Source of the DNA: Aporrectodea caliginosa
Taxonomy: Eukaryota; Annelida; Clitellata; Crassiclitellata; Lumbricidae
Reading direction: 5' to 3'
NCBI GenBank assembly: GCA_020284085.1
Contig: JACEVL010000430.1
Coordinates: 62,001 to 126,000 of the forward strand
Length of the DNA: 64,000 nt
The position numbers and the translations under genes are program-made. The first letter of the stretch is position 1. Every line of letters starts with the position of its first letter. The notes beneath the pieces are model-generated. The model did no database searches, was not told the DNA's origin, and was given only the letters and a program-made list of their open reading frames with translations. Below are positions 42,912 through 55,010 of this stretch, piece by piece.

Positions 42912-45900
42912 ATGAACTATGAAACTGAACACGAACTTGATGTTAAATGCTGTATTTGTAAGCTAGATGTTTTAACAATATGCAAACGAAGGAAATGTGT
43001 ATCCAGAAATGAATGTCTCCACTCCAAATCTGTATATGACCCACAAGGGGTTGTTCATGGAACTAATTGGTACTGCCCCAATTGTCTAGCAGAAAATTTT
43101 CCATTTAATTGCATTATAGATCAGGGAGAATTTTTAGAAGCATTACGTGACACTCTTCCAGAATCTTCTAGAGCTGACTTCTTAAACTGCCAACCTAAAA
43201 TGAATTTTGCTTTGGATACATCGGACCAAAGATCTCTCCTCAATAGTGATGAACTAGATCCAGATATTAACTTTTTTAATGACACTCCTGAACATGCACT
43301 GTATGTTCCTCCATCGTTGCTTACTAGCAAATTTCATAATCATAAGCATCTATCAGCAGTTTTGCATGTGAATTGCAGAAGTATTTTGTCTAAAATATCT
43401 GAATTGCAGTTGCTGATAACCCAGGCTCCAGTGGATATAATCGCACTTACTGAGACGTGGCTGAATGATGATACAGCCGATATGTTGTTTTTACCTGGTT
43501 ATAAGACCGTAACTAAATCTAGAATTGGGCGGGTGGGAGGTGGAGTTGCACTCCTAGTGAAAGAAGACATTCCCTTCCAAATCTTAGAAATTGTAACTTC
43601 TGATTTCAATACATCTTATGAAGGTTTATTTATTACTGTCGCTCAACCAAAAGGTCTGGCACTTGTAATAGGAGTAATCTACCGTCCACCCGGGCAGCCT
43701 CTCAATACATTTAACAATGAATTGAACCTCCTACTCCCAGAAATAACCAAGGGTAGCAAAAAAGTGATCCTACTTGGAGATTTCAATGTGGATTTGTTAA
43801 AACTTAATGAGCATGCGCCTACTCAGGACTTCCTAAATACGATGACAGCATCGCATTTTCTTCCCTCGATTGATTGTCCCACAAGAATTACGGATTTCTC
43901 ATCTACTCTCATAGATAATATTTATACTAACTTTTGGCAGGAAGTAGTTGACCCTTTAATTCTTATAAATGATATATCTGATCATTTGCCAATTATGTTA
44001 TGGTTTGGGAATAAAATACTCCCCAAATTTGGGAAAACAAATACCTCATATAGAGTTATAAACGACCAGCTAATGGACCAATTTGATAAATCACTGGGTG
44101 GAGCTGATTGGGGACAAGTAAGAGATGCTATCTGTAATAATAATGCTGTTCTTGCATATGATATGTTTATATCAATATATAAAAAACATTACGATAAAGC
44201 TTTCTTAGTGGCAAGTAGCCAACAATCTAGAAAAGATACTCCCCAAAAGCCATGGATGACTAAAGGGCTCCTGAAATCGTGTAAAAAAAGGATAAATTAT
44301 ATTTAAAATATATAAAGTCTCCTACGAAGGAAAATAAGGATAAATACAAAATATATCGAAATAGGTTTAAACAAATCAGGATTAATGCAGAAAGGCTACA
44401 TTATACAGAGGAATTTCTCAAATATACCCAGAATCTGAAAAAAACTTGGGGTGTCATAAAGACTTTAATTAATGGTCAACCTAAGAGCACTATTATTGAT
44501 ACTTTAAGAATAAATGGAGTAGAAATTGATGATCCAATCAGAATTGCACATGCATTTAACGGATTTTTTGCAGGAATTGGACAAACCCTTGCAGATAAAA
44601 TACCCCTAGGTACTAAGAATGTCAAAGAGTTTATGAACCCTCCACTTCCAGGATCTTTTGCGCTTCTTCCAACTAATGCTCAGGAAATTGCTACTTTAGC
44701 TAGAACTATGAAATATACTCGTAGTTTGGGACCTGATGATATTGATCCATTGGTGGCAAGAAGTACTATTGGCTCTGTTGCAAATGTTCTTTCTGATATT
44801 ATTAATTGCTCCTTCAATACAGGTGTTGTTCCTCCTGATCTAAAAATTGCAAAAATAACACCAGTTTTTAAACAAGGTGACAAACAGGAAATGTCTAATT
44901 ATCGACCAATATCTATCTTACCCTATTTTGGTAAAATCTTGGAGAAGGCGATGTGTGGAAGATTAAATCATTATATAAATACCATGCATATATTATACCC
45001 TCTTCAGCATGGATTTCGTCCAGGTCATTCTACGGAGATGTCGTTAATTAATATGCAAGACCTTATCTCCAAAGCAATAGACACTAATAAATATTCTGTT
45101 GGTATATTCCTTGATCTAGCGAAGGCCTTTGACACGGTGGACCACAATATCTTATTAAGTAAACTTGAAAATTATGGGATTAGGGGTACGCCACATCTAT
45201 GGTTTAATAGTTACTTGGAGAATAGGTTTCAGCAGGTCCTTTGTAATGGTGCTCTATCCTCTCGAAAACCTATAAAATTTGGTGTCCCTCAGGGTTCGAA
45301 TCTTGGGCCACTGCTGTTTCTACTGTACATAAATGATCTTCCCAATGCTTCGGCTGTGCTTAGACTTATCTTGTTTGCTGATGACACGAATGCCTTCTGT
45401 TCCCATGATTCTTTGCCTAGGCTCATTGAAATAGTAAATTGTGAGTTGGATACTTTAGCAGAGTGGTTTAAGACTAATAGACTCTCCCTTAATGTTAAAA
45501 AAACATGCTTTATTATATTCCACTCTACAAAAAACGAGTCCCAGATCTTCGACCAGACTTGTTAATTGATGGAATTGTCATTTCTCAAACACAGTCTACT
45601 AAATTTCTTGGAGTCTGCATTGATGAATGTTTGACCTGGACTGAACACATCAATATTATTGCAGGCAAGATTGCCAGAAATATTGGCATATTAGCGAGAA
45701 TATCTCACTTAATCCCGGCTCACATTCGCAAGAACTTGTATTACACCTTGATTAATCCCTATTTTGATTATGGTAATATTGTCTGGGCCTCTAATTATTC
45801 TGCTAGGTTAAAATGTCTTGTGCTTCTACAGAAAAGAGCAATCAGAGTCATTGCTAGGGATCCCTATTATGCCCATACAGCAGGCAGATACCAAGAATAT

Positions 45901-46200
45901 AACATAATGAACTTTGAGAACATGAACAGATACCTGGTTGGTAAATTTATGTATAAATTTGTCAATAACCTGTTACCTGAATCATTTTTGAACTATTTTA
46001 TTAAAGTAGTAGACATACATGGTCACTATACAAGAGCATCTGGTGGTTTATGTGTGTCATATGCACGAACAAATTATCGCAGATTTTCTATCTGCTGTAA
46101 CGGTCCGAAAATTTGGAATGCTGTACCAAGAAAAATACAGAATGCACTTACGTTTATCCAGTTTAAGAACTTGTGGAGGAATTACTTAAAACAAGGTTGA
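42912..46200 (+). pseudogene. LINE ORF2: endonuclease and reverse transcriptase, two frameshifts
   Basis: Starts at ATG 42912 (MNYETEHELDVKCCICKLD). A Cys-rich zinc-finger-like region (CCICKLD, NWYCPNC) is followed by an APE-type endonuclease with VLHVNCRSI, IIALTETWL, LLGDFNVDL and ISDHLPIML. The reverse transcriptase has SNYRPISILP, GIFLDLAKAFDTVDH, GVPQGSNLGPLLF and the catalytic FADD. A C-terminal domain ends in PKIWNAVPRKIQNAL. The frame shifts at the A-run 44283-44289 and again in the A-run near 45528; each is repaired by one extra A, so each is a 1-base loss in a homopolymer. Segments: 42912-44289, about 44285-45530, about 45530-46200. Closest by motif to the Jockey/CR1 group. Confidence 0.92.
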
Positions 46201-47431
46201 AAGAATGATGATTTTTGTTTGGAATTGTTTCATTTTGTGAGCTTACATATTAATCTTTAGAAAAGTGAATGTTATCAACTAGTTAACTACTGACTATTCA
46301 GCCATCGTCGATTCTAGTAAATGGGGTGTCCCTAGTTAAGCGGGGCTTCTGCCCCTTTTGGGTCTCCCCTATTCCTTAGCCAGTGCACTGAAATGTACTA
46401 TGTGTTATTGGAACTGTTATATGCATTGTTGCTTTGGAAATAAAAGTTTTGTCAGTTGTCAGTTTGTCAGTTACTTAGCGAAATGGAGTATTCGGTTTAG
46501 TTTGCATTTTTGACGGTTTCTAAGTGTATTCAGTCGTACTGTTTGGATTTATTGTACACATAAAACATTTTAAGTTGCGTATCTTAGTTTGTACTTCGAC
46601 CTGAAATTAATTTACTTCGTTTTTGGTGATTTTGACTGGATTTTCGTCTTGGCTTTCGTGACGTGTATGACGAAAGGCGATAGAATGGTTTATCCCCCGG
46701 ATACTCTAAACCGGTTTATTCCATCCGGGGGGATAAATTCATACATCCCCCGGATAGTCTTAGGACGGATACTCCATTTCGTGATACCGGCAGTAGGCAG
46801 GAACATAAAATGTATATGTCTCAATATTTATGTGACGCCTTTAAAAATCTCTAAGGCGCTGGAACATGGCTGCCTATATAACACGTGTGGGACAGATGTA
46901 TCTCCAGGATCATTTATCTCGCACTTCATATGGCAGCCTGCTTATCGCGTCCGTCCGTCTATATATATAGCATACGGCGGGTGTATTAATATACGACCGA
47001 CCATAAAAGATATACTGCCGAGTCTGTGAAGATGTCTCTCGAGTTGTCTTAGGAGTTGGCTCACCTGTAAATGCTCGGATTATGCTCCCTCTTAGAAACA
47101 AATGACTCCATCCCCTCTGATCTTCCGTATCAGTTGATGTACGCGTTGATGTGCCATGGAGTTGCTGAAGTGACGTTCAGAACGCTGTCGACACATTTTA
47201 TATATCTCTTTTGTGATGCTCCGTATGGTAATGTAGGAAAAACGTTTACGTAGAACCCGTCAGACACTACTGCCCTAAAGCGCTGCTTATGTAGCCATGT
47301 AACTGGTACGGTATGTGTGTGTCGTGCTTCGTGTAAACACGTCCAGTGGGACCATTGTGATTGCGGTGTGGTTTTTTAAATGTCATGCATGACGCAAGTA
47401 ATCGTAATTATAAACTGGACATCGACGCAAC

Positions 47432-47510
47432 GCTCGTGAATAAGCTGTTGCCCTGCACTTAGCGTCAGATTAGCGCTGTTCAAATGTGGGGTTTTCGATT
47501 ACGATGTATG
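47432..47510 (+). repeat. Short interspersed repeat, family 3
   Basis: GCTCGTGAATAAGCTGTTGC, CCTGCACTTAGCGT and CGATTACGATG. Preceded by ATCGACGCAA, similar to TCGACGCAG before the 40975 copy, so the family extends further 5'. Confidence 0.75.
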
Positions 47511-47816
47511 TATCTGGATAGGCCTACTACAGGCTACAGCGCCTTTCAAGTAGGCCTGCTTTATGAAGGCACTGCATACGCCAGTCTATATATGGCGTTT
47601 AAGTCACTGAATTTTTTTAAATAAGCGCACAGTGTTCATGTAGCCAAGAGTTACCGCTGGCGAGCTCCCGCAGACACGCAGAGCCCAACCTAAGGCTGCC
47701 CATCTAGAGTTGGTATACATAGTGTGCCTAAATTAAAGAAAGCGTAGGGTATAGATGGTTAAATATTAACGTGTTTGTAACTTTGTGTACTTTTACTCTT
47801 CAATCACTGGCAATGC

Positions 47817-47890
47817 TCGTGAATAAGCTGGTGCCCTGTGCTTAGATTTCTATTAGCGTTTCAGAAGGTAAGTTGGGACTTGCAATTTCG
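47817..47890 (+). repeat. Short interspersed repeat, family 3
   Basis: GCTCGTGAATAAGCTGGTGC, CCTGTGCTTAGATT and TTAGCGTTTCAGAAG. The most diverged copy. The sequence between 47510 and 47817 shows no gene. Confidence 0.65.
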
Positions 47891-47899
47891 ACAGCTGAC

Positions 47900-48680
47900 C
47901 CAGGTTTTAATTGCCAATTACTGTATTTCAATATTATTCGACTGTGTGAAAGTCATAATCGTATTCTAAATAAATTCGTCATTCCTTTGCTGCGTCTTCC
48001 ATACCGTTCGTCGACGCCCATTGGCCGGATTCAGCCGACGCAATAGCTGATAGGTCGTTGACGCATGGGGCGCGGATATGCTCAAAATTAATCGCGCCTG
48101 CTTAGTTATTCAGACTCAGAGCTGCGACACGGAGTTCCGGCGCTGTATAATCCCGCGTCTCATTGGCTAACGTATCCATCAAAAATGACCGTGTACGGCA
48201 ATTCTGTCTGTGTGCTGACGTGTGCCTGTATGCGTGCGTCTTTCGGTTGGACGTCTGCGTATGTTTGCATGGCTAGACAAGAGAAGATCTATCAATTTTC
48301 TCATAAATCGAAGGGAACTAAGCCGGACGTGACGTATTCCTCTAAACAAAGCCATTAATCAACGTCAGTAATAGTCATTGCTGAACTCCAATCGCACAGA
48401 CGCAAACAGACAGACAGACACAGATAGACCGAGAAACACACAGAACAAAAATGTTAATATAAAAATGCATTGCAACTACTCCAGAAATGTCACACAGAAA
48501 CGTGAACCTAAATACACACTTCCAGTGAGTTATCCATACGGACGGACAACACACATTCAGACATACATATATACATAGTTGCTTAGGCTAATCATGCGTC
48601 CTAAATATTACATAAACGCATGCAAATCATAATACACAGACTGATACAGTCATAATTAAAAAAATCACACATTCAGAATA
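47900..48680. other. Intergenic DNA without recognised gene
   Basis: Moderately CpG-containing at 48000-48260, with two ATTGG (inverted CCAAT) motifs near 48020 and 48163, then A-rich CAGACAGACA and CACACA repeats. No ORF or exon that I can support. Confidence 0.4.
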
Positions 48681-48719
48681 CATTAGCGCCTTCGTGAGTT
48701 TCTTGTAAGACGCTATATA

Positions 48720-48980
48720 AATGGCCATATACAATTATACATACATACATATATGCTTGTATAAATGCACATACACATATACACACATACAGGTACGTGC
48801 ATGCATGCAAATTCACATATGTACAGATACATACATGTATGGCTGCATACATTCATACATGTACTTACACATGAATGACTATATACATGCATACCCACAT
48901 ATATACACATACGTCATGTAGACATACATAAATACATGCACATATGCATACATAAATATATTCATACACACATGCATGCA
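48720..48980. repeat. ATACATAC microsatellite
   Basis: Irregular CATA/CATG/ACAC repeats. ORFs on both strands (Tyr/His/Ile or Cys/Met-rich) are artefacts. Confidence 0.85.
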
Positions 48981-49009
48981 TGAAATCGTGAAATTACACG
49001 TTCTGAACC

Positions 49010-49195
49010 CCTCGCTAGAAAGGGATTCATTACCAGGATGCTTTACACTTATTAACATGTTTTGGAACTCTACTATTCATTATTATCACTATACATTATT
49101 ATTACTTCTATGTATTATTTTAATTCTATTTCGATGTCCCATTATTCGTTTGCTGATTGAATAATAAAGGCCATACTTACTTACTTACTTTACAT
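49010..49195 (+). repeat. LINE 3' end with (CTTA)n tail
   Basis: Unique AT-rich sequence ends GATTGAATAATAAAGGCCAT followed by ACTTACTTACTTAC. A hexamer AATAAA just before a 4-bp tail repeat is typical of CR1/L2-like LINE 3' ends. No protein motif preserved. Confidence 0.45.
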
Positions 49196-49469
49196 ACATA
49201 CGCATACATACATACATACATATATACACACATGCATACATACACACAAACATGCATACATAAGCACTTCCATGCACACACATAATACATACACGTACAT
49301 GCACACACATACACAAATACATACATACATGCACACATACACACATGTACACACACCCACACACATGCAGACAGGCCCAGAATGTTAAACAGCATCAAAG
49401 GCATTTTGTGTTTGGATGAGTTTTCTATGTTTTGACTCAGTGTCTGCGTGATCCACATTTTATACATAC

Positions 49470-49506
<37 letters not shown>

Positions 49507-49528
49507 ATACGTATTTCTTACATACATA

Positions 49529-49590
<62 letters not shown>

Positions 49591-49600
49591 ACCCACAATG
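49195..49600. repeat. CATA/CACA repeats and (TA)n microsatellite
   Basis: Irregular ACATACAT and CACACA repeats to 49360, TA-rich runs at 49468-49505 and a (TA)n tract at 49535-49587. Confidence 0.85.
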
Positions 49601-49639
49601 CCTTTAATTTTCCATAAATATATCCAAAAATCCATTTTT

Positions 49640-49800
49640 ATTCCGACCGTGAATGGAATCGTTTTCCGGCGTCCGTTCGATCGTTCGATTGTCGGCTGAC
49701 CTTGAGGTCAGATCTTGAAAGCAGTCTCAACTTCCGGCGCCTTCCGACTTCACTTCCGGTTTCTCTGCATTTCCGATTCGATTGAACGATCGACGATTGC
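49640..49800. promoter_or_regulatory. Candidate regulatory segment with ETS and nuclear-receptor half-sites
   Basis: ACTTCCGG at 49730-49737 and ACTTCCGGT at 49752-49760 match the ETS core. TGACCT-TG-AGGTCA at 49697-49710 pairs two nuclear-receptor half-sites as an everted repeat with 2-bp spacing. TCGATCGTTCGATTG and GAACGATCGACGATTG are near-inverted. The CpG content contrasts with the microsatellites on both sides. No attached gene found. Confidence 0.3.
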
Positions 49801-49804
49801 TTGA

Positions 49805-50500
49805 TTTGCCGCTTGACTGACCGAACTCCCGCTTGAATGACTGACTGAACTTGAATGACTGACTGAATGACTGACTGAATGACTGACTGAATGACTGACT
49901 GAATGGCTGATGACTGACTGATTTACTGAATGATTTACTGAATTACCGAATGAATGACTGACTGAATGACTAAATGAATTATTGACGGAATGACTGAATG
50001 AATAACTGACTGACCGACTGAATTTATGACTTACTAAATGAATAACTGAATGAATGACTGACTGACTGAATTTATGACTTACTAAATGACCGACCGACTG
50101 ACTGAATGACTGACTGACTGAATGAATGAATGAATGTATGAAATGCTGCCTGATTGACTGACTGAATGACTGACTGACTGAATGAATGAATGAAATGCTG
50201 CCTGATTGCCTGAATGACTTACTGAATGACTGGCTGACTTACTGCTAACTGACTGACTGACTGACTGACTGACTGACTGAATGAATGAATGAATGAAACT
50301 GATTGACTGACTGAATGACTGACAGACTGACTGAATGAATGAATGAATGAATGAATGAATGAATGAATGAATGAATGAATGAAGACAGAGCCAGCCTGAT
50401 TGACTGAGACTGACTGACTGACTGACTGACTGACTGACTGACTGAGACTGACTGACTGACTGACTGACTGACTGACATTGACTGACTGACTGAAAAGCCA
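49805..50500. repeat. (TGAC)/(TGAA) tetranucleotide minisatellite
   Basis: About 700 bases of GACTGACTGA and GAATGAATGA blocks. Long minus-strand ORFs of SVSQSVSQ and SFIHSFIH type result from the repeat in all frames and are not genes. Confidence 0.95.
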
Positions 50501-50654
50501 TGGACAGCCAGGCAGGGAGGCAACAGAGACAGAGAAAGCAATGGGAAACCATTGGAAAACGGCAATGAGATGATTAACACACATGAATCAGCGCGGAACT
50601 GGAGCAGTAACATCATCCAAGAAACCGTTGTTCAATAAAGCAAATGATGGATCA

Positions 50655-50664
50655 CGCATACTCG

Positions 50665-50720
<56 letters not shown>

Positions 50721-50735
50721 AACCAATACTACATA

Positions 50736-50775
<40 letters not shown>
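50655..50775. repeat. (TA)n microsatellites
   Basis: Two TA runs (about 50675-50715 and 50740-50772) separated by ACATCAAACCAATACTAC. Confidence 0.9.
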
Positions 50776-51422
50776 AATGTATATGTATCTTGGACATCGT
50801 TGAGGATATAGTTTATGATGCGTAGATGGTTGCTGATTTGTATTCTCAGCGTTCGGATGTTCTCATGCATAGAGATGTAATAGTCTCTCCCGTCCTCCGT
50901 AGATGCTCCGCCGACCGCCATAAAACATTCCCAGTATTTCTACGGTTAGCCAGACAAGCGAATTACTACCTACATACCGTATTTACATACCTTACATACA
51001 TGCGCGTACATACAATACAATGCTTCGAGACTGGACCTCACAATTCCACGATGTATGCTAAAGGGGAGTGCCGACAACCCTATATATAGTCCCCATAAGA
51101 GAGACCTTGAGAAGTACATGTATGCGTAATCATTGCGTATTCGTGACACAGCGTCGTTAAACAGAACCTACATAAGTAAATAAGTAAGTAGGTATAGCTA
51201 TTATTAGTCCATTAGCAAACGCAGAATGGGACATCTAAACAGAATGTAAAATAACACATAGAAGTAATAATAACGTATAGTAAATAATAATGAATAGTAA
51301 AGTTCTGAAACACGTTAATAAGTGTTTGAATAGGTAATGAATAGCTAGGCCTATATAGGGCCTATAAACTTATGCTGTTACAATTGTTAAATAGCGTTTC
51401 CTAATGATGCTATATTATTATC

Positions 51423-52199
51423 CATAGTTGTAAAAAACGTTTTTTCGTTTTTATTATTTTCCAAAAACGTCGTTTTTCGTTTTTTATTTCTCGTCTCGTG
51501 TTTTTCCGTTTTTATTTTTTGTATGTAACTTTATTTATTTATTAACTCTCTGTTACTATTTGTTTAATTTTAGTTTTGTCTGATATCCCTTAGGCCTACG
51601 ATGTCTCCGTCCTTTCAAGAATTCATCTTATTTACGTCACTATTTAGTGTCATCAGTTGAGAAACCAATAACGCTGTACAGGAAATAAATTTATAAAAGT
51701 TATTTGAATTTCTAAGTTATCTAAAATGTTGTTTTCGTACTCAGTAATCTCTGATTGACTGATAAACTGACGGATATTACTCCATATCAAGTTCTTATAT
51801 AAGTCAGAATTGTTAGTAGACCTACAATTTTTAATTAAGTACACTCTATACTTACAAAGTTGGTTTTTAATTGCTTATATCAGCTTGGATTTATGTGGAC
51901 TTGTGTATAAATATAAATTTGAAAAGATTTCAATAATAATATATTTAATTTCTCAATTTCTTTTTAAACCAAACTTAGGAAAAAGAAAATAATTGTTGTA
52001 GATTAGGCTACTGTTACTTGGTGTTTACTAATAAAGTAATCAGGGTTTTTAATTTTAAAATGCAGTAGCCTAAAAGATGTAGAAAAGTCAAATTATTTTC
52101 TGTTCCATTTTTTTCTCGTTTTTTCCGTTTTTTATTTTTTTCAATAAAACGACGTTTTTTCCGTTTTTTATTTTGATTTGATCGTTTTTAACAACTATG
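51423..52199. mobile_element. hAT-type MITE with target duplication TTATTATC
   Basis: Ends CATAGTTGT and ACAACTATG; TTATTATC is duplicated at 51415-51422 and 52200-52207. Subterminal AAAACG / CGTTTTT tracts on both sides (for example CGTTTTTCGTTTTTTATT) look like shared sub-repeats. No coding capacity. Confidence 0.92.
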
Positions 52200-52699
52200 T
52201 TATTATCCTTAATTGCGTTAAATTGCCTGGATAGCAATTCCTTTAAATCGCCGTAAAGTTGCCGTGAAAGGTGTGGCAAATTCCGGCAAAATACACGATG
52301 GTGACTTCCGTCAAAAAGAGGCCCTTTATGAGTAAGGGCCCTAAGGGGCGGCATTTTTGCCCTTTCCTATAGTCCCTAGCACAAAACTGTGAAAGACCGT
52401 CAAAGGCCGCTTCTGACAAGATGTCGTTAATACAATGGACATCAAACCAAGAAATCCACTGCCCCAGTTAGACACCTTTTAAACGCTTCAATTCGTAGCT
52501 AGAAGTACCCGCTAAGCGTGATTAATTGTGTTTAATTTGTGTTTAATCTGGTGTTTTTTGCAGCCTACTGCATTGTTTTCACATATTCGTCTTAAATCAA
52601 ACTGACACACGTCAGTATGATTACAAGTCATAGTATCAACGGATGAATAGGCCTACACGTTATATTACAGGAGTCGAATTTGACTATCTGCAGGCAACC

Positions 52700-52868
52700 A
52701 GTTAGACGCCCATCACGTCCTACTGCAGCTCATTTTTACTAGCGCCCCTAGCGAGTGAAAGGCTGAGTCGACCTTTTGGAGGGTTGCGGGAATTGATCCA
52801 GCGTCCATGCTGATCTTCTGCTCTTCGTGCCGGAGTGTTACCATTCACCTAAACCACTCCCCAGCTCA
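52700..52868 (-). repeat. tRNA-derived SINE, different family
   Basis: Minus strand begins GGGGAGTGGTTTAGGTGAAT, with B-box-like GGATCAATTCC about 60 bases later, then GCTAGGGGCGCTAG. The tRNA-like head is longer than normal. Only one copy recognised. Confidence 0.45.
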
Positions 52869-52940
52869 CAGCGTTAGCTCTTAGTAGTGTTGATAGTAGA
52901 AGACAGCCAACATTGTAAAGCATCATAAAAGTAGCTTGCT

Positions 52941-53191
52941 GGGGGGCCCGATAGCGCATTGGATAACACACTGGCATAGAGAGCGAGATCGAGTTCCGTA
53001 GACGGACATGCTTTGTAGTTTGTAGGCTGCTATTAGTGCCGTATATTGCAGGCTGTCTGTTCTGTTAGTAGTTAAGATTTATGTCTACTGTCATTTGTGT
53101 TCTTGTGAATTGTTTCAATTGCATAATTGTACACTGTAACCGGTTGCGGTTTGTCAACCGGATTGTTTCAATAAACGAAAATATTATTATT
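52941..53191 (+). repeat. tRNA-derived SINE, family 1
   Basis: GGGGGGCCCGATAGCGCATTGG head with a perfect A box TAGCGCATTGG; part of the B-box region is deleted (GAGATCGAGTTCC). The body TGCTATTAGTGCC and TGTCTGTTCTGTTAGTAG matches 5601; tail CAATAAACGAAAATATTATT. Confidence 0.9.
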
Positions 53192-53199
53192 GACGATGC

Positions 53200-54640
53200 T
53201 GTAGGCCTATCAATTGGCGCAATTACAATTACAATTATATACGCGGATTGATATGTAGGTTAAGGTCGACCTCAACGTTACTAGCATCTAAACGATGTCG
53301 TTAAACATTAAACAATGCAACATAATTTATAATACTTTTTTTCAGTATTTTACTCAACTTTTAATTTACGTCTTTATTTGCTAATTATTTCTTCGTTGTA
53401 TTATAATAATTGTTTCACGCTGTATGTGCCATTGCGCGTTTGCAAGTGGAGTAAGAAGAATATACTTATTTACTTACTTACTTTAAATTCGACATTTCCA
53501 GTTAGACACCTTTAAAAACGTAATTTCTCAGCTACATATTCACAAGTCGCGTTCAATCGCAGAGTGCACCGTACACAGTTTGCGAGTTTAAGGACGACTT
53601 CAATTTTTGTACACACTTTTCAATCTTGGGATTTCTCTGGCAGGAGCGTAACTTACATCCACAAGATGTCGCTAAATACTAAATACTGCTACATACAACC
53701 CATGCCGCATACTCGGATGGTGCCAGTCCAGAGTCTAGATAGAGGAGGAGGGCGACGACAATCGTCGTTGTGACACGACGTCGTTAACTACACAGTAATT
53801 GGCCTGTAAAGACTTGCGTTACATGATTGACCTTTGTTTGGGGCTGTTCGATTACAATAATGGAAATATAATATTCGAGTCGTAATGTAATTGTAATGTA
53901 AACTGGCTCTATGGTCCATCGGAAGAGCTGTACTAGGGGTCAGAGGGAGGTCATTGAGGTTGTTAGTTCTCACTTCGCCACGAGAGGTCCCTGTTGTCAA
54001 CAGACAGAGTGTAACAAAGGCTGCTATGACGAATCTGCCGTCATGGACGATTCATTTATCTAGCGCCCTCTTCCCATTGGCGGATTTACTACAGGGTCAA
54101 ACGAGGGCATTTAAACAGTACGGCAATACTTAAAAATGAAAAAATAAACCAAAATTTGAACTCAGTAAATTCAGTTTGGAACATAAATCTCAGGAGTGGG
54201 CTAAATAAAAACTTGGCCTGGGGTTGCAGATTGTTAAACCGTCTTTACCTTTTTACTAGCAGTTGCCAGAATTTTTGCGAAAGAACCCTGTATTTTTGTA
54301 TGTGTGCATATATTTACCTCTACGTATTATTCCCATTCTGTGGCGTTCTCGTGTGTTTGTTTGAGTTTCGTTGGATCTTTGCGTCTAGATCGTTTTCCCG
54401 GTGTTTTCTGTTCGTAGCTATGGAGACATACGTTTGTCGGTTGCTATGGAGACAAATGTTTGCCATCCGTCATCTTCATAAATCACAGACGACGCTCTGA
54501 CGTATAAATTCTCATCAGCATCGCCTTACAGAAAAAAAGCAGACGGACGGACGGCTACAGACAGACAGAGAGACAGTCAGAAAGACGGAATGACTCATTG
54601 ACATTCTTATCTGCGTTCATACAATACAGAAATGAGTGAA
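53200..54640. other. Intergenic DNA with diffuse repeats
   Basis: The phrase CCAGTTAGACACCTTT occurs at 52464 and 53500 and CCAGTTAGACGCCCAT at 52688; GATGTCGTTAA-like motifs recur at 52421, 53295 and 53666. They hint at an older ~1-kb duplicated unit. No gene supported. Confidence 0.4.
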
Positions 54641-54659
54641 TGTCTCCCAATATGCATTC

Positions 54660-54825
54660 CTGCACTTGTAACTAACAAATCACACATATATACATAAATA
54701 CAATTTTATACATACATCATACATGCATACACTTACATACATACATACACACACTTACATAGATACATACATACATACATACATAAATACATGAATAGTG
54801 AATACATACATAGTACTTTCAGTTT
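54660..54825. repeat. (CATA)n microsatellite
   Basis: ATACATACATAC-type repeats leading into the family 2 repeat. Confidence 0.85.
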
Positions 54826-55010
54826 CATTCATTCATTCATTCCGAGCATTTATATAGCGCCCCTTCAAGGAACCTACTCAGAGGCGCTCCCAGCCCAGCC
54901 CAGTTTATCGACACTGTGTGATAACAAAGATCATTAGTGTCCCCTCCTCCTTTAGTCCCAGGCTTGGGACTGGCACTGTCGGAGTGCAAACAGTGGTGGA
55001 GTTCATACAT
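54826..55010 (-). repeat. Short interspersed repeat, family 2 (best copy)
   Basis: Minus strand: a body with CAGTCCCAAGCCTGGGACTA, then GGGAGCGCCTCTGAGTAGG, TTCCTTGAAGGGGCGCTATA and TAAATGCTCGGAATGAATG. The head lacks a clear A/B box. Tails at 10003, 11371, 38993, 61531 and 63838 belong here. Confidence 0.75.

Larger units (their letters stand above)
41113..46473 (+). mobile_element. Non-LTR retrotransposon (Jockey/CR1-like LINE), 5'-truncated
   Basis: A 5.36-kb insertion in MITE M1. Comparison with the empty copy at 37907-38247 places it between CTTA (41109-41112) and CTTA (46474-46477), a probable 4-bp target duplication. It starts inside an ORF1 C-terminal domain, continues through a spacer with tandem repeats, then a nearly full ORF2 with endonuclease and reverse transcriptase. 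The 3' end has AATAAA and short TTGTCAG repeats (46449-46473) instead of poly(A). The reading frame is open right up to the 5' boundary, so the copy was truncated during insertion. Confidence 0.93.
41066..46791. mobile_element. MITE M1 (second copy), interrupted by a LINE
   Basis: Outer ends GCCGGTGTCACGAAATAGAG (41066) and, inverted, GCCGGTATCACGAAATGGAG (ending 46791). The M1 parts are 41066-41112 and 46478-46791, about 361 bp once the LINE at 41113-46473 and one copy of its duplicated CTTA are removed. The copy at 37907-38247 shows the uninterrupted form CCCCCTTAGCGAAATGG. Confidence 0.85.

Noticed and set aside
50082..50616. Three overlapping minus-strand ORFs (SVSQ and SFIH repeats)
   Set aside because: Same tetranucleotide repeat read in all frames; no non-repetitive core.
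53926..54000. tRNA-like segment with A-box TGGTCCATCGG
   Set aside because: No acceptable B box at the right distance and no second copy seen.
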